A DNA stretch of 64,000 nt, taken from positions 1,178,001-1,242,000 of the forward strand of contig NZ_OX352321.1 in the NCBI RefSeq assembly GCF_947090775.1. The letters are read 5' to 3'. This document shows, piece by piece, positions 53,419 to 63,913 of the stretch (position 1 is its first letter; each line of letters starts with the position of its first letter). The position numbers and the translations under genes are program-made. The DNA is from Pseudarthrobacter sp. MM222. GTDB lineage: Bacteria > Actinomycetota > Actinomycetes > Actinomycetales > Micrococcaceae. The notes below the pieces were generated by a model, which worked only from the letters and a program-made list of their open reading frames with translations, was not told the origin of the DNA and did not search any database.

Positions 53419-53652
53419 TGCGTTTCCAAGTTGTTCACACAATGGCAACAGGAATCGCCGAAAAATGGGCGCGGAAACAAGACGGCCGCGTTTTACGTTA
53501 TTCCCATTAGCAGGCAAACCGCCCGCTGATCGGGGAGGCCAGTACATGGAGCGGACTTTCGCACCGGGTGTATGGGAGGCCGCATGCGGCCTTCGGGCCG
53601 AGCCGCCTCACCACTAACAAATCCGGGCATGCGCCCCGGGGCTGGAGTTGAT
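53419..53652 (+). promoter_or_regulatory. Structured 5' leader upstream of phoH2
   Basis: No gene is supported here. A strong hairpin at about 53576-53609 pairs GAGGC (53576-53580) with GCCTC (53605-53609) and holds a CGGCC-TTCG-GGCCG tetraloop stem (53587-53600). A second hairpin CCGGG/CCCGG at about 53623-53639 ends shortly before the ribosome site CTGGAG. I could not match it to a known riboswitch. Confidence 0.4.
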
Positions 53653-55092
53653 GTGGCTATTTCTGAACAACTGCCCGACGTCGGAACCGACATGGGACAG
53701 AAGGCTACCTCTCGCGCCAAGCGAGCCACCTCAAAGACCGGTGCAGCGGATTCCGCCGCGACCGGTCTTGCTGTTTCCGGGGAAGGGACAGCAAGCAAGG
53801 AACCGGCCCGGAGCTTCGTGATTGACACCTCGGTGCTGTTGTCGGACCCTCGTGCCCTGCTGCGCTTCGCGGAGCACGAGGTCATTCTGCCGATCGTCGT
53901 GATCACCGAACTGGAAGGCAAGCGGCACGATCCCGAGCTTGGCTATTTTGCCCGCAAGGCGCTACGGCTCCTCGATGAGCTGAGGGTCGAGCACGGGGGC
54001 CTGGACCGGCCCATTCCGATCGGCTCCGACGGCGGCACGCTGATGGTGGAGCTGAACCACATCTCCGCCGACGTGCTCCCCGCCGGGTTCCGCGGCGCGG
54101 ACAACGACAGCCGGATTCTCGCCGTCGCCAAAAGCCTCTCCAACGAGGGTCGGGATGTGACGGTGGTGTCCAAGGACCTGCCGATGCGCGTCAAGGCCTC
54201 GGCCATGGGGCTGCAGGCCGATGAGTACCGCAACGAGCTCGTCAAGGACTCGGGCTGGACCGGGGTGGCCGAGCTCGATGCGAGCGAGGAGGAGGTTGCG
54301 ACGCTCTACGGCCACGAACCGGTTTTCATCCCGGCAGCTGCCGAGATGCCGGCGAACACGGGGCTCGTGTTGCTCTCCAGCAGGGGATCGGCCCTGGGCC
54401 GGGTCGGAGCCGACAAGCAGGTGCGTCTGGTGCGGGGTGACCGCGACGTCTTCGGACTGCACGGCCGTTCCGCCGAACAGCGGCTCGCGATTGACCTCCT
54501 GATGGACCCGTCCGTCGGAATTGTCTCCCTCGGCGGCCGGGCGGGCACCGGCAAGTCCGCGCTTGCCCTGTGTGCCGGCCTGGAAGCGGTCCTGGAGCGC
54601 CGGGAGCACCGCAAGGTCATCGTCTTCCGGCCGCTGTACGCGGTCGGCGGCCAGGAACTGGGCTACCTGCCCGGGTCCGAGGCGGAGAAGATGAACCCGT
54701 GGGCGCAGGCGGTCTTCGACACCCTGGGTGCGCTGGTCAGCCAGGAAGTCGTGGAGGAGGTGATGGACCGCGGCATGCTCGAGGTGATGCCGCTGACCCA
54801 CATCCGCGGGCGGTCCCTGCACGACGCGTTCGTGATCGTGGACGAGGCCCAGTCGCTTGAAAAGAACGTCCTGCTGACCGTGATGAGCCGGATCGGCCAG
54901 AACTCCAAGATCGTTCTGACCCACGACGTAGCCCAGCGCGACAACCTGCGGGTCGGACGGCACGACGGCGTGGCCGCCGTCGTCGAGACGCTCAAGGGAC
55001 ACCCGCTCTTCGGCCACATCACGCTGACCCGCTCGGAGCGCTCGCCGATCGCGGCGCTCGTGACTGAATTGCTGGAAGGGGCTGAGATCTAA
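53653..55092 (+). CDS. PhoH2: PIN domain fused to PhoH ATPase
   Basis: About 479 aa. N-terminal ~50 residues are low-complexity. The PIN RNase domain begins [12 protein letters not shown] (Asp58) with [14 protein letters not shown] and a later [10 protein letters not shown]; the PhoH ATPase has Walker A at 295-302 (GGRAGTGKS) and Walker B DEAQ at 397-400. PhoH2 proteins unwind and cut RNA. GTG at 53653 has CTGGAG five bases upstream; longer starts lack a site. No toxin-antitoxin partner was seen upstream, unlike the mycobacterial phoAT-phoH2 pair. Confidence 0.92.
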   Translation: MAISEQLPDVGTDMGQKATSRAKRATSKTGAADSAATGLAVSGEGTASKEPARSFVIDTSVLLSDPRALLRFAEHEVILPIVVITELEGKRHDPELGYFARKALRLLDELRVEHGGLDRPIPIGSDGGTLMVELNHISADVLPAGFRGADNDSRILAVAKSLSNEGRDVTVVSKDLPMRVKASAMGLQADEYRNELVKDSGWTGVAELDASEEEVATLYGHEPVFIPAAAEMPANTGLVLLSSRGSALGRVGADKQVRLVRGDRDVFGLHGRSAEQRLAIDLLMDPSVGIVSLGGRAGTGKSALALCAGLEAVLERREHRKVIVFRPLYAVGGQELGYLPGSEAEKMNPWAQAVFDTLGALVSQEVVEEVMDRGMLEVMPLTHIRGRSLHDAFVIVDEAQSLEKNVLLTVMSRIGQNSKIVLTHDVAQRDNLRVGRHDGVAAVVETLKGHPLFGHITLTRSERSPIAALVTELLEGAEI

Positions 55093-55148
55093 GTTTCGGC
55101 CGCCTCTTAGCAGGGGGCCGTGGCCGGGTTCGCCGGGCCGCGGCCCTT

Positions 55149-55415
55149 CGCCGTCGCTTAGACACGGCCCATAGGGTCCCGCTGCGGTCGCTGGGCGACC
55201 TCCGGGGACCGATGGGTCGCGATGCGCTCCTTCGCGAAGGACCGCGGTCCGGCGTGTGCGTTCTTCGCCTTTTGTGAAGGGCCATGTCCCGGCTGGCGAG
55301 TGGCTCACCTTCGCGGGAACGCGGTGTCCCGCGAAGGAGCGCATCGCCGACCAAAGCGGAGCGAAGGTCGCCCAGCGACCGCAGCGTAGCGACGGGAGGT
55401 GCCTAAGCGACGGCG
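55149..55415. repeat. Nested inverted-repeat element of about 270 bp
   Basis: Three perfect arm pairs in nested order: 13 bp (55149-55161 with 55403-55415, CGCCGTCGCTTAG), 21 bp (55181-55201 with 55365-55385) and 16 bp (55221-55236 with 55330-55345, GATGCGCTCCTTCGCG). A competing 11-bp hairpin pairs 55308-55318 with 55327-55337, and two 12-bp palindromes adjoin (55229-55240, 55239-55250). It fills most of the 346-base gap between convergent phoH2 and a GNAT gene and holds no gene. Confidence 0.88.
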
Positions 55416-55438
55416 GGCCGCCGCGGACACGCTCGTGT

Positions 55439-56086
55439 TTACTCGATCCCCAAGTATTTGGCGGTGGCTTCGTGGCCCTCCACTTTGAGTTGCCAGTCGG
55501 GGCGTTTGAAGGTGGCGGGAGTCAGGCGGACTTTTTGGACTTCTTGGGCCACGCCGCCCCAGGAGGCTCTGGTGACTCCGTTGAGTTCGTAGCCGAGGGA
55601 GCGGGAGACTCCGAGGGATTGTTGGTTCCAGGCGGCGGCCTCGGACTCGGCGGCTTCGGCGCCGAGCCAGTCGAAGGCGTAGAGGGCGACGGCGGCCCGC
55701 ATCTCCTTGCCGAAGCCCTGACCCTGCGCGCTCCGGCGGAGCCAGGAGCCGGTGCTCACCGTCTTCAGGGTGGCGAAGTCCCTGGCCTCGATGTCCTGGC
55801 AGCCGATGAACTCACCGTCATGCCAGATGCCGAGCAGCAGGGTCCACTCCTGCGGCGACATGTTTCCGCGGCACCGCCAGTACCACCGAGCCATGTTGGG
55901 CCCGAGCTCGTCGGCCGGCATTTCGGCCCATGGCCTGCTGAAGGGGCTGCGGCCGGGCTCGTGGATGCCGCTCAGGGCCGCCTCCACCGCAGCCGGGATC
56001 TCCTCGTCGCGGATGGGGCGCAGGGTCAGGCGCGGTGTGGCCAGGGTCAGGCCGAAGGGGGGCCAGCAGGAGGCGAGCTCAGTCAT
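55439..56086 (-). CDS. GNAT-family N-acetyltransferase (RimJ/RimL-like)
   Basis: 215 aa. N-terminal TPRLTLRPIRDEEIPA is the RimJ/RimL-type start; the acetyl-CoA loop is SWLRRSAQGQGFGKEMRAAV, and ESEAAAWNQQSLGVSRSLGY is the C-terminal family signature. Target (protein N-terminus or small amine) unknown. TAGGCT (56093-56098) lies 6 bases before the ATG with no ribosome site, predicting a leaderless mRNA. It converges on phoH2 across the palindromic element. Confidence 0.88.
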   Translation of the reverse strand: MTELASCWPPFGLTLATPRLTLRPIRDEEIPAAVEAALSGIHEPGRSPFSRPWAEMPADELGPNMARWYWRCRGNMSPQEWTLLLGIWHDGEFIGCQDIEARDFATLKTVSTGSWLRRSAQGQGFGKEMRAAVALYAFDWLGAEAAESEAAAWNQQSLGVSRSLGYELNGVTRASWGGVAQEVQKVRLTPATFKRPDWQLKVEGHEATAKYLGIE

Positions 56087-56122
56087 CCCGGAAGCCTAAC
56101 GGCAGGGGACAGGGACGGCCAA

Positions 56123-56947
56123 TCACACGCCCGGTGACACGTCCCAGCTGATGTGCCGGCGAACGTCGGTCAGGTTCATGGACTCGGCCAGGAACAGGTC
56201 ATCCAGCATGTACTCGTCCACGGCCAGGATCCGCAACCAGTGGCCGTAGCTGTCCGTGCCGCCCTCCAGCCAGCGGCTGGCGACGCACACGCCGGTACCG
56301 GCGTCGATCCGCACGAGGGTGCGGCCGGGCCGGCACAGCGGCGCGTCCGGGTACGCCGGGCGGTACCCGGCGTTGGGCGAAACGGTGGTTTCCAGCGCGG
56401 GGCGGCCCTCATGGTCAACCTCCGAGATGGCGCCGACCTCCACCGCGTTGGAGTTGGGGAATTCCAGTGGAACAGGGGCATTGCCGGCCAGTTCTACGGG
56501 ATCCAGCGCGGCGCCGAATCTGCCGTTGCCGAAGCAGGGCTCGCCGTAGGCGGCCTCCGGGCGCCGCCGGACCAGGCCGCCGCCGTCGTACACCGGTGTG
56601 ACCAGCTGCGGCGGCAGCAGCCACGACTTGCGTGTGGAACTCACGTAGAAGCCGTCCCGGGAATCATTGATTCCCGTCGTGCTGTGGAGGACCAGCCGCT
56701 CGGCGGTCTCGAGCCGCAGGGCACCGGGCCGGCGGAGCCAGGCACGCACCAGATCCGGACTTCCGGCAGCAGCGTCGCCTGCCGGGTCCGTGCCCGGGCT
56801 GGGAACGGGCCGGTCCAGGTACTCGAAGCGCAGCGACTGCCACTTCCAGGGCGAGGACCGGCACAGGTTGCGGAAGGTGGCCGCCTGCTCCGCCGGACCT
56901 TTGGGCGCGCCTGGCCCGGGGCGGTTTCTGCTGTCCCATGCGGCCAT
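56123..56947 (-). CDS. Unknown cytoplasmic protein of 274 aa
   Basis: I do not recognise the family. There is no signal peptide or membrane span. The sequence is rich in Pro, Gly and charged residues, with WLRRPGALRLETAERLVLHS, a central hydrophobic part, and LRILAVDEYMLDDLFLAESM near the C-terminus, suggesting a compact, mainly beta fold. The ATG at 56947 has TACACT (56954-56959) exactly 6 bases upstream, supporting this start over GTG at 56953. The divergent prepilin peptidase has a matching leaderless layout, so the two share a tight control region. Confidence 0.7.
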   Translation of the reverse strand: MAAWDSRNRPGPGAPKGPAEQAATFRNLCRSSPWKWQSLRFEYLDRPVPSPGTDPAGDAAAGSPDLVRAWLRRPGALRLETAERLVLHSTTGINDSRDGFYVSSTRKSWLLPPQLVTPVYDGGGLVRRRPEAAYGEPCFGNGRFGAALDPVELAGNAPVPLEFPNSNAVEVGAISEVDHEGRPALETTVSPNAGYRPAYPDAPLCRPGRTLVRIDAGTGVCVASRWLEGGTDSYGHWLRILAVDEYMLDDLFLAESMNLTDVRRHISWDVSPGV

Positions 56948-57006
56948 ATCCACAGTGTACGCGCGGGCCCGGCCGCGTTCTGGGGAATATCCAGTAGCAT
57001 CCGAGG

Positions 57007-57564
57007 GTGATCCAACGACTCCGGGAACTAGGCGAGGTGGCGCCGCTGGCCTTCTGGCTGGTGCTGCTGGCCTGCGCCTACTTCACGGCGATGGCGGTGC
57101 GGCTCACGGTAATCGATGTCCGGTACCACCGCCTGCCGGACCGGATCGTTTTCCCTTCCTACGCCGTGGCCGGCGCGCTGTTGCTGGGCGCGGTGGCCAT
57201 CCATGCCGGCGCGGGGGCAGCTGCCGCGGCCGCCGTGCCCGACGCCGAGGCAGGTCTTTTCGGCGTGCCCGGCCTGCGCGTCGTCGCCGGCGGTGCTGCG
57301 CTGTGGCTGTTCTATTTCCTGCTGAGGGCGCTCTACCCGCCCGGAATGGGCTTCGGCGACGTCAAGCTTGCAGGCGTCCTGGGCATGTATCTGGGTTTCC
57401 TGGGCTGGCCGCACGTCCTGGCCGGGACCTTCGCCGCGTTCCTGTTGGGTGGGTTGTGGAGCCTTGGCTTGTTGGTCTCGCGGCGCGGCACGCTGAAGTC
57501 GAGCATCCCGTTCGGACCGTTCATGCTCGCCGGAACTGCCGTGGCCATGTTGATGCCGACATGA
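57007..57564 (+). CDS. Prepilin peptidase-like protein (A24 family)
   Basis: 185 aa, about five or six membrane spans. Both catalytic aspartates are visible: LTVIDVRYHRLPD and GMGFGDVKLAG. It lacks the N-terminal methyltransferase domain of PilD, as in CpaA/TadV types. It would cleave the leader of type IV or Tad pilins, but no pilin, ATPase or secretin gene lies in this window. TAGCAT (56995-57000) precedes GTG at 57007 by 6 bases, so leaderless. Confidence 0.85.
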   Translation: MIQRLRELGEVAPLAFWLVLLACAYFTAMAVRLTVIDVRYHRLPDRIVFPSYAVAGALLLGAVAIHAGAGAAAAAAVPDAEAGLFGVPGLRVVAGGAALWLFYFLLRALYPPGMGFGDVKLAGVLGMYLGFLGWPHVLAGTFAAFLLGGLWSLGLLVSRRGTLKSSIPFGPFMLAGTAVAMLMPT

Positions 57565-57623
57565 CACGTTTCCTGGCTTCGCCGCGCACGCCCGTCCAGG
57601 GAAGCGCCGGTTAGGCTGGCGGG

Positions 57624-58094
57624 ATGGCTACCCCCGACTTCATCCTGAAGCTGCGCGAAACTATCGGCCACGACATGCTTTGGATTCCGGCGGTCCGGGG
57701 CGTGGTGTTCGACGACGCCGGGCGGGTCCTGCTCGGCCAGCGTGCCGATAACGGGCGGTGGGGCCTGATCGCCGGGATCCTGGAACCGGGCGAGGAGCCG
57801 GCGCCAGGACTGCTGCGGGAGATCCTGGAGGAGACGGGCGTGGTCGCGGCCGCAGAGCGACTCGTGGAGGTGGACGCCTCGGGCCACGTGACGTATCCGA
57901 ACGGGGACGTCTGCCAGTTCCTGACCATGGTGTTCCGCTGCCGGTACGTTTCGGGGGAGGCGACAGTGAACGACGACGAGTCCCTCGCCGTCGGCTGGTT
58001 CCGGCCCGGGGACTTTCCTGAGCTCATTCCGGGGCACTTGGAGGGCATTGAGAGGGCCGCGAAGGCGGATGGGGCCGCGCACTTCCGGCACTAA
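57624..58094 (+). CDS. NUDIX hydrolase
   Basis: 156 aa. The Nudix box GILEPGEEPAPGLLREILEETGV fits Gx5Ex7REUxEExGU, so a metal-dependent pyrophosphohydrolase is expected; GRWGLIAG precedes it. The substrate is not predictable, though the fold branch resembles ADP-ribose/NADH-type enzymes. TAGGCT (57612-57617) is 6 bases before the ATG. GGCGGG directly abuts the ATG and is too close for a ribosome site, favouring leaderless translation. Confidence 0.88.
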   Translation: MATPDFILKLRETIGHDMLWIPAVRGVVFDDAGRVLLGQRADNGRWGLIAGILEPGEEPAPGLLREILEETGVVAAAERLVEVDASGHVTYPNGDVCQFLTMVFRCRYVSGEATVNDDESLAVGWFRPGDFPELIPGHLEGIERAAKADGAAHFRH

Positions 58095-58139
58095 GCGCAC
58101 TTGATGCAGGAGGGTGGCCAGGCGTCCTACACTGTCCGG

Positions 58140-58949
58140 ATGGAAGCCATGGTCAGTGGAGTGCCTGTGCATTACGCCGGGTACGGCAGCGGCACGCCGG
58201 TTCTCGCCCTGCATGGGGCCGGGGTGGATCATGGCGAGATCGCCGGCGCTCTTGAACCGATATTCAGCACCGTGCCTGGCTTTCGGCGCCTGTATCCGGA
58301 CCTGCCGGGGATGGGCCGCACCCCGGCGCCCGGGACGATCACGAGCAACGATGACGTCCTGGACATTCTCCTCGGCCTTATCGACAGCACGATGGGTGAT
58401 GAGCCGTTTCTTGTCATTGGTCAGTCGTACGGTGGGTACTTAGCCCGGGCGATTGCCAACCGGAGGCCTGATCAGGCTGTCGGGTTGGCGCTCATCTGCC
58501 CGGTTGGTGCGCAGACGCGGAACGTGCCTAAGCACGAGGTCCTGGTGTCGTCAGCCGACCTGACCGGACTGGACCCGGATCAGGAGGCAGCCTACCGCAG
58601 TTACTTCGTTGTTCAGACGGCGGAAACCCTGCGCCGGTTCCAGGAGCATGTGGCTCCTGGAACATCTCTTGTGGACGAGCCGGGCCTGCTGCGAATCTTT
58701 TCCCGCTGGGAGCTCCGGGATCGGCCGGAAGCCGCGAAACCCTATCCGCATCCAGCGTTGATCCTTGCCGGGCGGCAGGATGCCACGGCCGGGCACACAG
58801 GCCCGGGCGAGTTGATTGAGCACTACCCTCGGGCTACCTTTGCCGTGCTTGATCGCGCCGGGCACGCTCTGCTGCACGAGCAACCTGACCTCGTGCAGGC
58901 CCTCGTTGCCGAATGGCTCAGGCGCGTTCGTGAGCGTTCGACGACATGA
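58140..58949 (+). CDS. Alpha/beta hydrolase
   Basis: 269 aa, cytosolic. HGAGVDHGE forms the oxyanion loop, nucleophile Ser is in VIGQSYGGYLA, the acid in LAGRQDATAG, and His in DRAGHALLHEQP. The ATG at 58140 has TACACT (58128-58133) exactly 6 bases upstream, which selects it over TTG 58101 and ATG 58104. Codons are less GC-biased than neighbours and include a rare TTA (58440-58442), hinting at recent acquisition. Substrate unknown. Confidence 0.85.
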   Translation: MEAMVSGVPVHYAGYGSGTPVLALHGAGVDHGEIAGALEPIFSTVPGFRRLYPDLPGMGRTPAPGTITSNDDVLDILLGLIDSTMGDEPFLVIGQSYGGYLARAIANRRPDQAVGLALICPVGAQTRNVPKHEVLVSSADLTGLDPDQEAAYRSYFVVQTAETLRRFQEHVAPGTSLVDEPGLLRIFSRWELRDRPEAAKPYPHPALILAGRQDATAGHTGPGELIEHYPRATFAVLDRAGHALLHEQPDLVQALVAEWLRRVRERSTT

Positions 58950-59003
58950 CGTAGTCGACCCGGGGTGCGCGAACGGCCACGGAAAACGACCCGCAACAAC
59001 ACA

Positions 59004-59038
59004 AAGGACGCCGCAACTCGAGGAGTTGCGGCGTCCTT
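59004..59038. terminator. Bidirectional terminator
   Basis: Perfect 16-bp stem (59004-59019 with 59023-59038), half AAGGACGCCGCAACTC, loop GAG. Placed between convergent hydrolase and MFS genes; no long U-tract on either side. Confidence 0.85.
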
Positions 59039-59060
59039 ACTCCTCTCTTGGCAGTGTGCC

Positions 59061-61421
<2,361 letters not shown>

Positions 61422-61441
<20 letters not shown>

Positions 61442-61480
61442 AAAGTACATATTTGCACTCATCATGTTTAAGTGCAAAAT
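61422..61480 (-). promoter_or_regulatory. Operator cluster and promoter of the tetR-MFS unit
   Basis: AGTGCAAATAT occurs twice on the minus strand (61449-61459 and 61422-61432, 27 bases apart), with an inverted partner ATTTTGCACT (61471-61480). TTGCAC (-35) and AAATAT (-10) are 17 bases apart and overlap the inverted repeat; GTG 61441 follows 7 bases after the -10. A TetR dimer bound here would block the promoter. Confidence 0.65.
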
Positions 61481-61615
61481 GCATCCTGATTGCGGGCTGC
61501 GGGTACCCGGAGGCTGAGGAGCGGTCTTATTGTCGGTGGCCGGACGTACCCTGCTTTTGTCCAACCATCCGCTGGAAAAAGTTGGCCCGGGTGTCCGGGC
61601 CGGAAATGGGGAAGC

Positions 61616-62284
61616 ATGACCGACTCTGCCCTGACCCACGTTCATGTCCTGCTGGACCGATCGGGATCCATGAGTGCCATTGCGGACGACACGGTGGGCG
61701 GTTTCGCTGCCTTCGTCCGCGAACAGCAATCGGTGGCCGGCCGTTGCCGGCTCTCCCTCGCCCAGTTCGACGACACCTACGAGCGGGTCTACGCCGCCAT
61801 GGACATCCAGGATGTTCCTCCTCTGGACCTGCAGCCGCGCGGCAGCACGGCCCTCCACGATGCCATGGTGCGGCTGATCGGGGAGGCCGGCGCGGAGCTG
61901 GCGTCCCTGCCCGAGGACCAGCGCCCGGGCACGGTCCTTGTTGCCGTGCTGACCGATGGCCACGAGAACTCCTCGCGGGAGGCAACCGGAGCCATGGTCA
62001 AGGCTCTGGTCGAACAGCAGCAGAGCCAGTGGGGGTGGCAGTTCACCTACCTGGGCGCCAACCAGGACGCCGTGTTGACGGCCAGCAGCCTGGGCATCCG
62101 GGCCGAGGACGCCTTGACGTATGCCGCGGGGAACGTGGACGCGGCCTTCTCGGTCCAGTCCGCCAAGACCCGCCGCCTGAGGGAGGCCCGGATCGGTGGC
62201 GCCAGCATGGCGGACGCCGCCGCGGCAGCGGCATATACGGTGGAGGAGCGGCGGGCTGCTGGGGGAAAGCCGCCCCGGACCTAG
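61616..62284 (+). CDS. Von Willebrand factor A domain protein
   Basis: 222 aa. MIDAS metal site: D14-x-S16-x-S18 (LLDRSGSM), Thr in RGSTAL, and Asp in LTDGHEN are all present, so Mg2+-dependent protein binding is expected. It is cytoplasmic, with no signal peptide, and has a helical C-terminal part rich in Ala. No MoxR ATPase or chelatase partner is nearby. ATG at 61616 follows GGGGAAG. It converges with fumC over the palindrome at 62321-62360. Confidence 0.86.
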   Translation: MTDSALTHVHVLLDRSGSMSAIADDTVGGFAAFVREQQSVAGRCRLSLAQFDDTYERVYAAMDIQDVPPLDLQPRGSTALHDAMVRLIGEAGAELASLPEDQRPGTVLVAVLTDGHENSSREATGAMVKALVEQQQSQWGWQFTYLGANQDAVLTASSLGIRAEDALTYAAGNVDAAFSVQSAKTRRLREARIGGASMADAAAAAAYTVEERRAAGGKPPRT

Positions 62285-62320
62285 CCGCTGTAGACGGTAC
62301 CGGATCAGGCGCCAGCACGA

Positions 62321-62360
62321 CGCCGGCCGGCACCCTTCAGCTGAAGGGTGCCGGCCGGCG
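62321..62360. terminator. Perfect 40-bp palindrome between VWA gene and fumC
   Basis: The sequence is self-complementary over 40 bases, half CGCCGGCCGGCACCCTTCAG, with no spacer. It will form a hairpin in RNA from either strand and likely ends both convergent transcripts. No U-tract is present. Confidence 0.9.
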
Positions 62361-62380
62361 GAGGGCGGTCAACAGTCGGT

Positions 62381-62434
62381 TAGGCCTCGTGCGGTCTAAA
62401 CCTTGTTGTGTGGACTAGGCCTTGTGCGGCGGAC
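62381..62434. repeat. Degenerate tandem repeats at the fumC 3' end
   Basis: Three related units: TAGGCCTCGTGCGGTC (62381-62396), TAAACCTTGTTGTGTGGAC (62397-62415) and TAGGCCTTGTGCGGCGGAC (62416-62434). The last contains the fumC stop and final codons. It looks like duplication of the gene end followed by drift. Confidence 0.6.
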
Positions 62435-63851
62435 GCGTCATGGACATGACGTCCAGTGCGGTGTCCAGCTGTTCCTCGGTCAGTTCGCCGCGTTCCAGGA
62501 AGCCCATGGCCACCACAGTTTCGCGGATGGTCAGGCCCTCGGCCACGGCCTTCTTGGCGATCTTGGCCGCGTTTTCGTAGCCGATGAACTTGTTCAGCGG
62601 GGTGACGATGGACGGGGAGGCCTCGGCCAGGAAGCGTGCGCGCTCCACGTTCGCGGTGATGCCGTCGATCATCTTGTCCGCCATGACGCGGCTGGTGTTG
62701 GCCAGCAGGCGCACGGATTCGAGCAGGTTGGCGGCCATGACCGGGATGCCGACGTTCAGTTCAAAGGCGCCGTTGGTGCCGGACCAGGCGATGGCGGTGT
62801 CGTTTCCGATGACCTGCGCGCAGACCATGATGGAGGCTTCGCAGATGACCGGGTTGACCTTGCCGGGCATGATCGAGGAGCCGGGCTGGAGATCCGGAAT
62901 CGCGATTTCGCCGAGGCCGGTGTTGGGTCCGGAGCCCATCCAGCGCAGGTCGTTGTTGATCTTCATGAAGGAGATCGCGATGTTGCGCAGCTGGCTCGAG
63001 GCTTCGATCAGACCGTCCCGGTTGGCCTGGGCTTCGAAGTGGTCGCGGGCCTCGGTCAGCGGCAGCCCGGTGTCGGCGGCGAGGAGTTCGATCACGCGCT
63101 CCGGGAAACCGGCCGGGGTGTTGATGCCGGTGCCGACAGCCGTGCCGCCGAGGGGAACTTCAGCCACGCGGGGGAGGGAGGCGTTGATGCGCTCGATGCC
63201 GTAACGGACCTGCGCAGCGTAGCCGCCGAATTCCTGGCCCAGAGTGACCGGGGTGGCATCCATGAGGTGCGTGCGGCCGGACTTCACGACGTCCTTGAAC
63301 TCGACGGCCTTGCGTTCCAGCGACGTCGCCAGGTAGTCCAGCGCCGGGATCAGGTCATTGATCAGGGCGGAGGTCGCCGCCACGTGAACCGACGTCGGGA
63401 AGACGTCGTTCGAGGACTGCGAGGCGTTGACGTGGTCGTTCGGGTGGACAACCTTGTCGCTTCCCGCCGCTTTGAGGGCGCGGGAGGCAAGCTCGGCGAG
63501 CACCTCGTTGGTGTTCATGTTGGAGGACGTGCCGGAGCCGGTCTGGAAGACGTCGATGGGGAAGTCGCCGTCGTACTTCCCGGCAGCGACCTCATCGGCA
63601 GCGTCGGCGATCGCCTGGGCGAGCTCGCCGTCGAGCACTCCCAATTCAGCGTTGGCCTGCGCGGCAGCCTTCTTGACCCGCGCGAGGGCCTCGATGTGGG
63701 CGCGCTCCAGGGTTTTGCCCGAGATGGGGAAGTTCTCGACTGCCCGCTGCGTCTGTGCGCGGTACAGGGCGTTGACAGGGACGCGGACTTCGCCCATCGT
63801 GTCGTGTTCAATGCGGAACTCTTCGGTGTTCAACTCTTCAGTGGAGGTCAT
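62415..63851 (-). CDS. fumC: Class II fumarate hydratase
   Basis: 478 aa. Signature [11 protein letters not shown] with catalytic Ser, [15 protein letters not shown] and [13 protein letters not shown] segments are intact. It hydrates fumarate to malate in the TCA cycle, the step after SdhABCD. TAAGCT (63858-63863) lies 6 bases before the ATG on the minus strand with no ribosome site, so the mRNA is probably leaderless. A palindrome (62321-62360) ends the transcript; repeat units cover the stop codon. Confidence 0.96.
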   Translation of the reverse strand: MTSTEELNTEEFRIEHDTMGEVRVPVNALYRAQTQRAVENFPISGKTLERAHIEALARVKKAAAQANAELGVLDGELAQAIADAADEVAAGKYDGDFPIDVFQTGSGTSSNMNTNEVLAELASRALKAAGSDKVVHPNDHVNASQSSNDVFPTSVHVAATSALINDLIPALDYLATSLERKAVEFKDVVKSGRTHLMDATPVTLGQEFGGYAAQVRYGIERINASLPRVAEVPLGGTAVGTGINTPAGFPERVIELLAADTGLPLTEARDHFEAQANRDGLIEASSQLRNIAISFMKINNDLRWMGSGPNTGLGEIAIPDLQPGSSIMPGKVNPVICEASIMVCAQVIGNDTAIAWSGTNGAFELNVGIPVMAANLLESVRLLANTSRVMADKMIDGITANVERARFLAEASPSIVTPLNKFIGYENAAKIAKKAVAEGLTIRETVVAMGFLERGELTEEQLDTALDVMSMTRPPHKA

Positions 63852-63913
63852 GGAGCTAGCTTATTGGGCGGAGGCGGCCGGGGCTAAAACCGTGAAGTGC
63901 CCCGATCCGTCTC

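Noticed and set aside
53434..53445. TTGTTCACACAA as a second Rex site near phoH2
   Set aside because: Only 4-base arms and wrong spacing relative to the Rex consensus.
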